From Bostrychus sinensis (lineage: Eukaryota > Chordata > Actinopteri > Gobiiformes > Eleotridae): DNA of 64,000 nt. The notes beneath the pieces are model-generated. The model was not told the DNA's origin. It saw only the letters and a program-made list of their open reading frames with translations, and did no database searches. Positions 1 to 13,800 of this stretch are shown here, in pieces. Positions within the stretch are counted from its first letter, which is position 1; the number at the start of each line of letters is the position of its first letter. The stretch covers positions 28,682,431 to 28,746,430 of the forward strand of contig CM036247.1 in assembly GCA_020698575.1 (NCBI GenBank). The letters are read 5' to 3'. Both the position numbers and the translations under genes were made by a program.

Positions 1-3000
1 AACTGAAGTGGGTTGTAGCACTGAGCTCTCCCAGTGCATCATGGTAGACACTTTCAACTCCCCAAATGCAATGTGGAGACATCAAAACAAATATAGTCTG
101 TTTCCCCCTTTATCTCACGCACCACTCTGCCTTCCAGGTTGCCATGGATACAGGTAGCCTATAAGCTTCAATAAGAGGTTTGAGTTTGAACTTTTCCTAT
201 GCAGCTTGTAATTAGTACATAGATTTAGAAGCCCTTTGAAATAGGAGTTACTATTCTGATAATTGGCAAAAGAAATAATGGGTTTCTCCACAGTAATTAT
301 GTAATTGAGCACTGTCATGATGGCTTTACTGAAACCACAAACAAATGGTCCATTTAAAGCAACAGAAGAAGAAACACTTATCCAGCTTGGCAGTGCACTA
401 ACAGGTAATTGAAGTAAAAGTGTTTGCTGAGGAATGGTGCACACTGTTTACTGATTTTAAATGTTTGGGAAAATCCAAGTTTAGCTCTGACCCAGCTTCT
501 GCCAAGTCAAACTGCTTTCTCTGCATATAGGCACTTCACTATTTGCATCTTAATGGGACTCTTTGACTGGCACCTGCCAACTTCAATCTCAAGCTCATGG
601 CAACAGGTAAGCTAATGTTTATGGCAATGTTTGTGTGTGGGGCTGCAGGTGCAGAGAAGCAGAATACTATGATCAAGAACAACCTGTAGTTAAGGATAAT
701 ATAGATAATTTGCAATTTCTAAATTTATTTTTTTAAGAAGCTTAAAAATGGTTATTTGATAAAGGATTTGAGCAAGAGAAAGTCTTGGCTTCATTTCATG
801 TACTGCAGGTCCAAACATTCAGGTCAGCTGACACATTTTAGTAATGAAACGACAGAGCATGTCATTTTTGTCACCTGGCTACTAAATAGAAATTTTTTTA
901 TGTTGTTAAATGTTTTGATAATAAAAAGTTTGATTGCAATGCAAAGTACATTGTTAGGTGTATAAGCAGTCAAAAATAATAATATCCTTTGTGTGTTATG
1001 TCCTACAAATGAATACCAAATGATATCATAATGAAGGTAACTTAGATTGTTTTGGGACCTGTGCTATCTCGAGATTTGCCTTAACATATACATGACTGAA
1101 TCTGTGAAAACCTACATTTAAGTAACATGCGTGTCGCTATTATAGATATGGACATTATTTAGAGGCCGCAGTAAAGACAAAAAGACACATGCAATATCGT
1201 AATAATTCCTCACTAAGATGATTGGAGAACCCCCATTTCACAAAGTACTTTTATGGTTTATTTGTTACTATTAGTGAGATAGCAAGCTGCAGATTACATA
1301 ATACCTGACATCAGAATTAACTGGTAATTGTTTTTTTGTTTGTATGTTTTTGCATTGTTTGTTTTTTAGTCTTCTTTTTGTGTTGTGATCATTGTGTGAG
1401 TCTGTTGTGATAATGTATTGTGTGAGTAGCATGTTGGGATTGACTCCAGGAAGAGTAGCTGTGCTTAGTTACAGCTAATGGAGATCGAAATAAATTAAAT
1501 GAAACTGCATATACCGTAAAAGGGGGACAGGTGTGAATGAGATGCACAAATGCACACAGCATGTAAAGCTCTAAAATATGCAATATGGCAGACAAACACA
1601 ATTTTTACTGCCATCTTGGCATGTGGGTGCTTGACTGAATGTGCATGCAGTTTATATATAGCCCTGTCAGTCTACAGTACATGTATGTGCCCAAATCTGA
1701 GACCTCACACATTAAGCCTTTATTCATTTGGAGCACATTTAACATGACATCTACTAACTGGCTCCTGTTTGGCGATGATAAAATATCTTCCTGCAAAGAT
1801 GAAAATTGCGCTACTTTTCCAGCAAATACCAGTTCATGGCTTTGAGCCGTTAATGCTCAATCTACACCTCTGCTTTTGCAAGCAGGGCCAATACAGTAGG
1901 TCTAAGCTGACATGTACAATAAATTAACCCATATGTCAAACTCCTCATCACTATTGACTGAAATAATTCACTTTACTTTACTTTACTTCACTCCTATTTC
2001 TAACCAGCCCATAGTGATGGGTTCACTGTCCTAAAGCGGGGGAAATCCTTTTTGTGAAGGCAGCATTCATCTTCACCTGTGCATAACCATGATAAGGCAG
2101 AGTATGTTGAAATTGATTTCACAAATAACACCAATCTCAGCAGCTATGGAAAGGAAGATTCAAGAAAAAATGGGTTTCAATAATGAATGGCTCATTGTAT
2201 CATCTACCTTAACTTGGTATGCCAAGTTTCTACACCCAATTGAAGAAACAGGATGAAGGGAATCATCCATTGGTGAGAAAGACACATTTAAGAAACAAGC
2301 AGTGATACTGACACAGTCACTGCTGTTAACAATATGTAACTTCTACCAAAAATCACCTGACCTGATACTAAAGATGGCACTCCTCTGATTGGATAAAAAG
2401 TGGTTATATTCAGGTGATTCATCCAATCACTTCCAGGTATTCAAATTGTTAGCTTATTATTCTTTGAAGCCATTCTGTACATTTTTGTAACATACCATCT
2501 GCCAAGTTACCTTAATGTTATTGGAACACAAATTAAATATGTCTTCATTTTTTATTACTTTGTATGGCACTTGACATGTGCCTACCACTATTGTCAAGAC
2601 ATCCTCTTATAAGCCTGCCAATCAGATGCTTTCATCATCGCAGTAGTCATACCTTGGATAGATTATATGTAGAGCAATGTACCAAAGCTTATAAAACCCT
2701 GGATAGAGCTGCTACAGTAGACAACAAAAAAGATAACATTGGAAGTTTAATTTATAAACAAGTGCCTGCTGAGGACATACTGTACAATAAAACATTATTC
2801 TATACAGGAATTCTACTTAGCCCCACTTCAATAGTTATACAAATTCATTGTTCTGTTTTTCTGAATACAATCTGCAGCCTATGTTATGTCCTTCACATCT
2901 AATGCCCCTCATGTTAAGACTTGCTGGAGATTATTATACAGAACATGTATAGTGTACACTTCAGTCTAAGGGGAATAAAACGTGACCACACAGATTCACC

Positions 3001-3850
3001 AGGCAGTAGAGCATGAAGCCAGGCCTTGTCACTGATATAAGAATGGATAAGCGTGTACTTTTGGGAGACTCAGTTGTAAAAACAAAACAAAAAAGCAACA
3101 ACCCAGGATTGAGTTTGGAGGGTTTGTTTTTCCCGAGGAAGACATTCTTTGCTCACAATAAAAGATGAGCACTGAGCAGTCCAGCCCAAACTAACTAGCT
3201 TCTGTGACTTCAAATGGACCACCATGAGAACAATATTGAATGTATGAGCTGACATCAGCAGCGGTAAGCCATCAGTCAAACGGTGGCCAGCAAGGCTTGG
3301 TCCTCACTAAGTCACCCAGTGCACCATGGGATTGTGAGTATTAAAAGTGTGTCGTGCCGAGAATCAAATCAAGTGGATAAATTCACAGTTGGAATGGTAA
3401 GTGCCACACGCCTGAGAGCAATCAATCATAGAAAATTGCTGTAAAAAGTCCTTTCTTTAATCTTATCCCAATGGACTGCAGGCCTGGAACAGATAACAGG
3501 AGTGACAAAAATACCAATGAGATTCATATTAGCAGATAAAAGAGCTGGGCCGATAAATCATTTCTAGTAACGGGACAAGAAGAGACTTTCGTGGAAAAAA
3601 AAGAAGCTCCAGAGAGGTTCTTTGAATATCACAATCCACCAAGGAATATGAGATCATTTTTAAACACAATAAGAAATTTTGGAAGAAAGAAAGATTGACT
3701 ATAAGAATATCAAAATAGTTTTAAGGGTCACAACTGCCTTTTTATATTATTATTATTATATCCCAAATAATATATATTATATGACAAAGTTTTTTTGTTA
3801 TTTTTGTTTTCAAATGGAATGCTTGAGAGAAAAAAAAAGTATTATTTAGT
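1..3850. other. Intronic sequence without recognised features
   Basis: AT-rich, presumably man1c1 intron (inferred from the lack of any 3' exon or UTR). Short open frames occur on both strands (longest about 112 codons at 2564-2902), but none resembles a known protein or has convincing splice sites. A short CTTTA pentamer run lies at 1971-1987. Confidence 0.5.
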
Positions 3851-3852
3851 GT

Positions 3853-4359
3853 TAGGGGGGTAATGATACATTTTTGCAACAATATGATGCATATCAATTA
3901 GAATTTTTTCGATCCGATTCAAAAAGGATATTGGCTAATTTAGAACAATACGATTCCATACGATTTAACAGCTTCATATTGATACAATCGATACAGAAAC
4001 TTTTTCCCAAAAATCATAAAAGTATACTCTAAATACAGAGCCTGGCTGAGCTTAATTATGTCCAGCAGACAGAGACTGAAGAAAAGTATGAGCTATACCA
4101 AATATAACATTTTATTTAAATAAAAACACAAACAAATCATCCAAAAAGATGTTTCTGGCTTTATTTTAACATGCAAATTTCTGATATTGACATTTTCCGA
4201 TATTATCGATTGTTTTACATTTATATGGACATACACTATCAAGAAAACGATACGATTCGATACAAGGTAAAGTGTATCAATATAGTTGTATTGTAGAAAA
4301 AAAAATTAATACATTTATATATTAACTTACACCGCTATTAATACATCGTTACACCGCTA
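3853..4359. mobile_element. hAT-like MITE, degraded
   Basis: The left end reads TAGGGGGGTAATGATACA. The right end, read in reverse, is TAGCGGTGTAACGATGTATT, giving imperfect terminal inverted repeats. The interior is rich in ATACGATTC and CGATAC motifs on both strands, as in common fish MITEs beginning TAGGGGTGTAACGATACA. No transposase frame is present. No clear target duplication remains (TTTAGTGT on the left, TTTGTATT on the right), so the superfamily is an inference. Confidence 0.6.
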
Positions 4360-7300
4360 TTTGTATTTATGGACTTAAAGACTATGTGTCAAATTTAATT
4401 AATAGTAGTTATAATAGTAGTTAAGTGTTGTAACGCAGGCTTTATGCAGTGCTTTATTTCTCCAGATACACAACTTTAAATTATGTATGTTTGTACATAC
4501 ACACACTCATACATATATATATATAATGAACTATTGCAACATGATGTATGGCATGGTGACTTTATCCATGTCTTTGTTCATGTTTACACATAGTCTATAA
4601 AGTTCATAAAGGCACATGTTTTGATTGGTGGTCTCTTGAGTGCATCTCTAAATGCCTGAAAGAGAAGAGAGAGGCTTGGATAATGGATTGTCTCACCTAA
4701 CAGTAAGATATATGCACTCCCTCAGCCAAAGATGTGCTGTGAACACATAGTCCCATAGGCCCGGGGGGACACTCTGCCCGCTGCCCCTCTTCCTTCAAAC
4801 GCACAGTCAAGCGTAACCACCTGAGGTGGAGTTTGTGAGCGGACTCCCTTATCCCAGAGCCATCTCACTTTGTGTAGCAGCCATTCTGAGAGCACACAAC
4901 GAGAGTTGAGAAAAGAGTAAGCCATGCATTCAGTTTGGTGGGACATGGAGTAATGCTTTTAGCCAGATAAAAGTAATAGCACAGAAAGAAAAGAAACAGC
5001 TAGAGCAGATTAAACTACAGCCTAGAGCTACAGTCACAGCTCTATGTGGCTTTACTGCAGTGAACAGAGCTAAATGCTGGTAATTGAATGACTATGTTTA
5101 CGTGCAGAGCTTTGTCTGACTACGCTCATAGCTTGATTACAACAGCTAACTGAACTGGACTGTTTTGGTTTGAGTTATCACATTTTTATTTAAAGCTAGT
5201 AACCTCAGATAATTTACTCTGTAATTGTTAAGTAATAAATAGCAACTGCAACATTCTGACTTTATCAGTCAAAAGCACATGAACACAACAAAGTCACAAA
5301 ATACTTTCCTTATTGCACCTTCCAAGAACACACAAAGGCATCATAAGCCAATGTAGACTGGCTTTCTCAAACCAGCAAAAGGGTAGTCAGCAGCACCTGA
5401 GGCTCTAAACATTGATAGTCTTTTCATATGTATTTACATGTGTTACTCTGTCCCACTGTCTGACTGTCAAGCAACCAAGTTCATACCATATGGTCCAACA
5501 ATGACATGAATTCTGTTGGTGAGTTACTCCAACAGATGCAACTCCTAAAACCATTTAAAGCTCTGGTGTTACTCTTGGACTAGGGTTATAATTAGGATAC
5601 TTCTACTTACATGTAACTGCAATAAAAAACTACCAACATTTGGAGCATTGAGAATACCAACAGTTTCAAAAAACCTGGTAGACTTATTTTAATTTATACA
5701 CTATTTGACCAACTGAAATGTTTTAAGCATATACTGAAGCAAGATCATTTACTTTAGTCAAAATACAGATGTTAAACTCTGGGTAGCCAAAGGAAGCAAA
5801 AAGCTGTGTTAAAATTTTAATTCCAATGCATTTGATATCTGATGAATGAATAAAGAGCGCACTAGGGAAGTAGCCTTGTCATGCTATCACTAAGCTTCTG
5901 CCAGACCTCAGAAGAAAAAGGGAATAACATGATCAAGTGAAATGCAGTTTAAGTGCAGAACAACTGCTGCAAGTCATGACTAGAACAAATTCAATATCAT
6001 CTTTTGCTGTTGCGATACCGTATCATCATTGCATTGCAGAAGCCGGTGCCTGGGCCCACCCTTTTGATTGACGGGCAAAGGACAGCGCCCAGAGACTGGC
6101 CCCATTACCCACACAGCGAGCAAAAGGACATGCACTGCAGCCGTAATGATACATTTAAGTCAGGAAGGGGCTCTCTGCGGTGAGGAAGAGCCAGGAGCAG
6201 CTAGCCAAGCCCTTACAGCCATTCATCCTTCCCAATCATCAGCTCCAAAGGGAGTGCTTCCAAATCTCCACTCGCCTACAAAGACTCCATTAGCTAATTG
6301 TGTTACTGTAAATATGAAGGAAAGGATCGATTACTGCTGTGCGAGATAAACAAGCGTCTTTGTGAGTGTACACGTGTGTGAATGTGCGGATTGTGGCTAC
6401 TGGGCTGAAGATGCTAAGCCATCACTTACCTGAGCTGTTACTCAAATTCCTCTGGGAAAAAGGTGAGGATGCTAAATAATGTAATATCTCCCGGCTACAA
6501 TGATAATAGAAAGGATTTGATTCATTATTTATCATCTAATTGATTACAGCAAGTAAGCTTTTTAACCCATCCCACAAGTAATGCCATGAATTTTACAATC
6601 TTAATTAACAGCAACTGTGAAAAACACAATTACGTCTTGAATGGAGCAGCTATGACCGTGTGCGCTAGGGATGGAACCACCACATTAATCAGCTCAAATG
6701 GAATCCAATAAGACACACTAAGTCTTCCAGGCCAAATTGGACTATTCTTCATATTGCCGTCATGATGCCTCAGTGGCAATATTGCAGCGCATGTTTTTCC
6801 TCTTGACCTAAAAGCCAGTATGAATCAACATAGCTGTCAACAGTGTGTGCCGCAGTGAGGCTTGACTGGCTGCTCTTGTCCTGTCCGCTGCTCTTTGTGA
6901 CAGCACTTCCATGTTTCAACATCAGATTCAATGTGCTGTGTCTTTCATATTTGGAGCGGAGCTATTGTTTTGTATACAAACAAGTATTTGCACGCAAAAA
7001 GACATGCAAACCAGCACTGGCAACTCGCGTTTATCTCTGTAGAGAATGTTTAGAGAAGCCGCCACCCAGACCAATTCCATTGGGTCTTGTTTGGAATAAA
7101 AAGTAGTTATGGCCAACACTGTCTGAATTCCAAATACCTTTCTGCCAGTGTGAGACATGGAGTGTGTTGTATGGCCTAAAAAAAATAAAATAAATAATGC
7201 TATCAATTCAGATCTTAGTGTTTCTTCATTTCCTTTCTGTTTCCCAGAAAACAATAGGCAAGACCCCAGGAACTTTAAATCACTGTCACGTTGGCCAGAG

Positions 7301-9637
7301 GCTTTTTGGGAAACTTCAAACTATTCCAGCTTCTACATAATTGCAAGTTAAAAGCATATTGCAAAGCAAACAGCTTAAGCTCAGTGGTGTTCAGCACTAT
7401 CAGATGGAATGTCTTTTAAATTGACAATTTCTTATGTAAATGTTGGATGTTGAGTTGTTTTTAGTTTTACCAGCTCTTCAGGCCGAAGAGGGGAACATAA
7501 GTCAGCCGTTGTATCATGCAGGAACTTGCTGTTTCTGGGAAGCCATTGATCGCTGCCAAAAGCCATTAAGATCAATATTGTCACTGCTTATACTCAGCTT
7601 GTTGACCCCTAAAAGTGCTATATCATTAGCAGAGGCTATAAGTAAAAAGTGAGCCACAAACTATGGAGCTTAAATTTAAAAGCAAGTATCAATTTTGATT
7701 TTAACGGTTTGAAATCTGAATTTAGTAAGTATGTTGATTTTAACTGTCTTTGGGTTATTCTTGCAGACTGCTCTTGTTTAATTGCAGGTGGACAAAAGAG
7801 CAGTGAATCCTGAGAATGAGGGAGTGTGTCTGTGAGCTACGCAAACTGAAATGGATGCCACAGGGCTGACATCATTAAGAAGAGCCTAATGATCCCTGCA
7901 TTTCCATTTGTACACCCAGTATCATGTCCTTTTTGACTGGCATGACTTTTACAAAACAGGAAAGTTTCATCAGTCTCTCAGCAGGGCTTCTTTTGAGCTT
8001 CACGGTCATTTGGGCTGGTGGCCTCACTTGTTTAGTCCCACTCCAATTATCCCAGCAACACTGTTATGTACGGCTGAAAAAAGACTGAAGGGCTCCTATA
8101 CAGGAAGGAAACTAACAAGCTGATTGCAAAAATGGGGACACATCAATGCAGAAAGTTGAATATTCTCTTAGCATAAAAACACAGTGTGTGTTCTTAATCA
8201 TGCCATAAATGTGTATGCTGCTGCTGCAGAGCTCAAAACAAGGTGCTCCCTTATTGTTGAGTGACAGATTTATTCAGAGCAAGTTATTATTAGCTGTCAG
8301 TACACAACCCAAACAAATATTAAACAGGAGCATGCTCTGATACATTTGAACAAGCTATGATGTGAAATGTGAGCCACTCTTATGAGATGCTGTTCTTATC
8401 CATGGCCTCTTAATTCCATAATAAAACAGAAAGGTGCAAGAGGGGAGCAGAGTTATTTTAACTCACACAAACGGGATTATCTATTTGTACACAGGATAGA
8501 ACGGGCTTTAGGAGGCACGGCCTTCCTATCATGGTTAAGCCTGCGGTGAGGACAGCAGAGTGGCAGGTTATGTGCTTATGATGATCCACTTTGATGTGTG
8601 GAAATGAATTTTTTCCCAAAACCACATTTTACCTCTTCAGCAGAAGGACACAAACAGATGTAAAGCAGGCAGACGCTGGCATATACCCAGCTAAACACAC
8701 AAACGGGGACAAGCATCCAGGTGGCATTTCTTTATGTAATGTCAGCTACAGCTGGATTGGCAACATTTTAAAGTATATACACTAAGCAGGCACTATATTT
8801 TCATGTGATAAAGCCTTATTAGAGTCTGCTAATAACACTTTTGTCTTGAGGAAGAAAAGATGAATAATACTTTTTGGAACAAATAGCGTATAATAATATA
8901 AGAGAAAAGAACTTCCGACTGCATGCAAATATGGGGGCAGATTTAGATTTATTATATGACAAATTCGTAAAAAATAATATGAAAGTAAAGAATATTCCAC
9001 AATTTTTTATGTATCCCAGAATCCGCAGTAACTCTACACATTACCCATGGACATACAGTACTCTGCATCATCTTGACTATATATCATCTAATACTTCAAT
9101 TTCCCCACCTAGATGGCACTCCATAAATCTCCTGTCCTAGGCCGACTTCATTTGCTCATCTTTCCTTGCTTTAGATCGGCCTTATGTAAGAGGCAGACAG
9201 TGTGGGTTGGGGGGAAAGGCACTGTACCCTTCAGTGGAGGAGAGTATATCCTTGTCTGTCCCAAAGGATGCCTGAAAAGTGATCTCTCCATGCTCCTGAT
9301 AAATAACACTGCTCACTGAGCCACACATTAATTCAAGTGGCCCCTGTACAGAACATTAGGAAAAAGATCAACTAATATATGCTTTTTTTCTACGGCTGGG
9401 AAAGTATGTTTATTATGTGGAAAGGATAGGGATTCACCAGACTAATTAACATGTTTAAGTCTGCTGAGCTGTTCAGTTAGCTCAGTGTTTGTCTGTTGGC
9501 AACAACAAGCTTACGGTTAGTTTTCTCTTCTCTTGCGGAGCTTTTTTTTTGTGGTTCATGCTTTTTCTTGATGCTGAAGCCAGAAATGTTTGGGATTACA
9601 ATAACTATTATTATCATTCTGGCTGAAGTTACTTCAA
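4360..9637. other. Intronic sequence without recognised features
   Basis: AT-rich and non-repetitive by eye. A somewhat GC-richer patch lies at about 6040-6350, and another at 4740-4870; neither gives a recognisable protein. The open frames are short and carry no known motif. Confidence 0.5.
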
Positions 9638-9645
9638 GCTCAGTG

Positions 9646-10279
9646 TACGGCTGGGCTATATGGCTAAAAAATAAAATCTCAATTTTTTTATTCCTCAGCT
9701 GATTTATGATTTTTATCGACTTTTTTTTCTCTTGTTGACATAAAAAGCTATTTAAATATAGGTTTATTATTTAAAAATAACATTATTGCATAGTGTTTTT
9801 TAACTATATATTCTAAATACAAAAAACTGCAAGTTCATTACACTAACAGTGACATAAATGTATTTTAGCTTTAGCACTCTAAAGACCAGGTCTATTATAA
9901 TTTATACAAAATACGAGGCCTGTGAAAAGATGCCAACTCCAGAGCATGTGGATATATATAAACAAAGACACATAAGTTGGTGCAGCCGCTGCTGCTGTAC
10001 ATCGCACTGTGCTGTTCATTTTGGCCAAATTGCTGCCATATCAAAACAAGGACATTACAGAGGTAAAGTGACTCCGTTTTTAGCATCTGCAGTGTCTCCT
10101 CAGTAACTATTTAAGCTGCTCTGGAGCTAGCATCAGCATTAGCCATAACACAGGAAACAATGCGGTGCTTGGAGGACGCTAATTTTCGCTATGTGATTTT
10201 ACAATTTAGCTATTTTTGACATCGTCCAAAATTAGAAATGCGATTTAATCAAATTAATTTGATTTATCGCCCAGCCCTA
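9646..10279. mobile_element. hAT-type MITE with perfect 8-bp target duplication
   Basis: A 634-bp element flanked by the 8-bp direct repeat GCTCAGTG at 9638-9645 and 10280-10287. The termini are inverted: left TACGGCTGGGCTATATGG, right (reversed) TAGGGCTGGGCGATAAATC. Blocks of CTCAATTTTTTTATTCCTCAG type follow inside the left end, as in abundant fish MITEs starting AGGGCTGGGCGATA. It has no coding capacity, so it would need transposase from elsewhere. The 8-bp duplication indicates the hAT superfamily. Confidence 0.82.
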
Positions 10280-10331
10280 GCTCAGTGATGTACCTTGTAG
10301 TTCCTAGGAGGGGTAAATATGGAAAATATTA

Positions 10332-11430
10332 TGGTCCCGGTCAGGCACATGCAGAGACTTCTACAGGGGCAGGTGCTCAAAGCAAAAAAGGGGCACATAC
10401 GTATAACCAGATTTTAAAACATGTTGTGTTAGGACTGTGGCAAGCATGACTCTCACACAACTATTACATTTCTGTGTATACTATGATATATTGCAATACG
10501 ATAAGGATGAAGCTATACATTTTTTATAAAATTTTGGGAAAATAATAAAAAAACTAATGAACATATAAAATGTAAAGAAAACACACACTGCATGACACTA
10601 AACTAAATAATGTAATTTTATCCGTGCTCTGACAAGATGAAAATTATTCCCAGCACTATGAGGAAGTCCTTAGACAATTGTAGTAATAAATTAAATAAGT
10701 TATGTGGGCATAACAGATAACATAACAGTTTTTGGGACATCACATTTTTTCTTATCAGATCACATTTTGCCAGGTCCCATCACCAACTAGTTCTAACTAT
10801 TTTTGCACAATTAACGTTATAGCAAATTCTCACAATTTAATTGCATCAAAATGCCTAAATGCTAACAGCAATCCATTATTTATAAGCAACCCGGTCTAAA
10901 AATAAAAAGATTTTAAGCTATCAACAATCACAAAGCATTTTATGGAAGCATTTTTTAAATATCTAGGTGGTTAGCAAGTAGGGGTTAAAAGCTCCATATT
11001 TAAACAGAAATTATCTAAGGTGCGTGTATAATACTTTCATGGCTTTGTCTTACATATCACGCGACGAACAGCTCACTTACCGGTTCTTTGATTCCCAGTG
11101 ACTACTGTGTTTTAAGTTCTGGAATTGGGACCAAAAAAATGATAACAGCCCTCTTTATTGGCTCCTCAGTCCGCTCTTTCTCCACTGTTTTCAGCTGCGC
11201 GAGGGGCACGTGACAGGCAGCTGCGCAACTCACAGAGGCAAAAGGTTAAAGGTCACGAGGTGCTGGCGGCCGTGTGATGTAATTTATTTCAAATTATTAA
11301 TCATTAATGAATGAATAAATGCTCTTATGAAGAGCCACACGAGGGCTTAAAGCCACACACAAAAAAAAAAAAAGACCAAGGACCAAAAGGGCACTTGGAG
11401 GCAAGGGGCAAAAGGGTCCCGGTGAACTGT
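10332..11430. repeat. Probable composite repeat bounded by GTCCCGGT
   Basis: The sequence GTCCCGGT occurs in the same orientation near 10334 and near 11416. Just inside lie GGGGCAGGTGCTCAAAGC and, at the other end, AAAGGGCACTTGGAGGCAAG, phrases seen at the edges of fish DNA transposons. A GC-rich stretch (11160-11275) with CACGTGAC sits inside. True inverted ends and a target duplication were not found. Confidence 0.35.
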
Positions 11431-11519
11431 TCATCACTGATATGGACTGACTGACATCAATAGATATGCATCTACTAACCTGTACTCTACCATGGAACAT
11501 AAAAATACTAATATAACTG

Positions 11520-11790
11520 TTTATCAGGAGTACTTGTCTCTCAGCAAGGAGAATGTAGGTTCAATTCCTAGATGGGCCACCAACAATCTGAGCGAAGTCA
11601 GCATGTCCTTCCTGTTTTACTTCTCTATTCTGGCTTCCTCCCACTGTCTAAAGATGATGGTGAATCTAAATTGCCAATAGTCAGTGAATGTGAGAATAGT
11701 CTGTCTGTGTATTCTTCAGCTCTGCGACCAACTGGCCATTGTCCTGGATGTACCCTTATAAAGTGAGACATCCTGGACAGATGACTGCAT
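11520..11790 (+). repeat. Degraded tRNA-like SINE-type fish repeat
   Basis: A B-box-like AGGTTCAATTCC (about 11559-11570) is followed by CAGCATGTCCTTCCTG, GGCTTCCTCCCACTGTC, CTAAATTGCCAATAGT and CTGCGACCAACTGGCC in that order. This is the layout of a very common teleost repeat (GCATGTTCTCCCTG, GGCTTCCTCCCACAGTC, CTAAATTGCCC, CTGCGACCAACTGGCGACC). The copy is diverged and lacks the usual end, a piece of which occurs at 63006-63072. Confidence 0.6.
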
Positions 11791-13732
11791 GTTAAGCTCC
11801 ACCTTGTCAGAAGCAGCCAACTCTTAGACCCAAACGGGTAACTAAAGAAGTATGGTATTTTTATGAAGTTTGAAAGATCATAAATGTTTATCATCTCCCC
11901 TATGTTCCTAATAACGCAGTATTTACATTTTCTACCTTTCCTCATGCCATAAATCAGTTCATTAGCATCTGGGTCCATTTACGGAGAATGACTTCCCTTT
12001 CCCATTATTTAAGTGAAATCTGTGCGCACATTACGGAGCACACAGTTCACGCTAAATAGTGCAGATGCATATGGCATGGCGACTGACATTTGGCTTATAA
12101 TGTTGCTGGGAGCAAATGGTGCAACAGCAGTGCAGCGAGAAACGAGGTCAAATTAGGAGGAGGCATTACCAGAAGGTGCAGTGTGGCCCTGCATCAGTCA
12201 TGACTAGGCAAATTACCTGTTTTCCTTCTATTTATAGGCAAAGTGTTTTGCTTCACAGCGCAGTGCTCGGGGGATAGGCGCAGGAGGAACAGTATTTATT
12301 AAGTGGAACTGTGGTGCTGTTCAAGTGCTAAAAACAAAAAAAGTTTAGAAAGTGAATTATCCACTGCAGAGGGAGTTGAGAGATCCTGCTATGGCTAAAA
12401 TGATCAACAACATTTAATTTAAGTCTTAAAAGCATACTAATGTGAAAACAGATTTGTGAAATATGGGAAAGGTTAGAAAACATAATGAAAAAAGTTAATT
12501 ATGTTTTTGCACGTGACAATTTTCTATGACTCAAACAAGAAATTTTGCACAAATGTGAAAGCCCTTAGAACTCGCCACTGAATGTCTAAATCCATATCTT
12601 GTAAAGATAAAGTTTTTCCAGAGTTCATTTGTCCACATTGACAATTGGCAGTGTACCATAAGGCAAAGCTATAGAGCTAAAGAAATTATTTATTTTTCCC
12701 AAGAAATTAATTAGGTTATTTGAATCTGAACTGAATGTGTTCATAAGGCAGCCTATGCATGAGAAATACACAAATGAGGTGTACAGCAGATATGCAGGTC
12801 CATGCATCTGCTGACATTTTGATATTCCTGCTGCGTGTCAGGTTGTGACTGAGTTTAAAGACATACTACTCCACATTAGCTGCGTTATGAATATCAATGA
12901 TCTTCTGAAGCTCACCATTAAAGGTCAGATCACTCAGTCTAAGAACAAACTTTATTCTGCTGCTAAGGATGACGTTGGCTTTTCTCATGAATGACAGAAT
13001 GAGTCCAGTCTACTAGTTGTCCTTTCTGTGCAAAGACAGTAGAGGAATAGTGGACCAATAAACTGTGATGCCACCACTATAAAGTCACAGTGAGCTTGTA
13101 AAACCAACTTTGCAGGCTGCCTTATCACATTTGGAAAGAGTCAGATTGTTGGAAGAGTGTCACAGAGTTGAGTGTTACAGAGTTATCTATTGCCTTTGAC
13201 TGTGAAGGTTATAACTGGTGAAAGTGCTACTAAACAGCTTATTTTATAGAGTCAGGTCAAGAGCCCAGCTAATCTTGTAAATTTCAAATAATATGTTGAG
13301 TAGAGGACCTAAGTAAGAAAATGATATAAAATGACATTAAAAGTTAGTAAAATTGACTTCTATAGGTTATTCCACATAATATAATTATTTTGCCGCTTTT
13401 TGTTTTGAACAACCTGCAGATGGTTAATTATCTGATGATTGATTGCAGTGTTAGAGTAATCAAGTTGGAGGACTTTTTGAGATCGGCAGGAGATCTTTGC
13501 ATTATTTGTAATCTGAGGGAAACGTGACTGCACAGCTGTTTTATTTATCACTCAAAAGTAAACTCATAATTTTAAAAATTCTATTCCAAGTTGGGAAAGC
13601 ACAGGTCTTTACTAGCGACTCTTTTTATTGAATTAAAGTGAGGTCAACAAAATATAGAGAGCAATATACAGTTGTGTCGCCAACATAGCGGTGAATTTAT
13701 TCATTTCTGATGTATAAAATAGAGTAGGCCTA
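11791..13732. other. Intronic sequence without recognised features
   Basis: AT-rich sequence with no recognisable exon, RNA gene or repeat family. Open frames are short on both strands. Confidence 0.45.
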
Positions 13733-13800
13733 TAGCTAGTTGGTAGAGCATTTGCCAAATGTCAGACCTTCATCTCTTGATTTCCTGTCAATATGCCACT
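13733..13800 (+). repeat. tRNA-like SINE head (degraded)
   Basis: Contains TAGCTAGTTGGTAGAGCA, which matches the D-arm/A-box of a tRNA gene apart from one missing base. About 30 bases later comes a weak B-box-like TCTTGATTTCC. No cloverleaf acceptor stem closes, so it is a relic of a tRNA-derived SINE rather than a tRNA gene. Confidence 0.45.

Noticed and set aside
2564..2902. 112-codon open frame, plus strand
   Set aside because: No recognisable domain, ordinary intronic composition and no splice signals in a supporting position. Its length is expected by chance in a 64-kb window.
6068..6349. 93-codon open frame in a GC-richer patch
   Set aside because: The predicted peptide has no known motif and no start context or exon borders stand out. 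Kept only as a composition note.
13733..13800. A genuine tRNA gene
   Set aside because: The A-box matches well but the acceptor and T stems do not pair and the B-box is poor, so it was recorded as a SINE relic.
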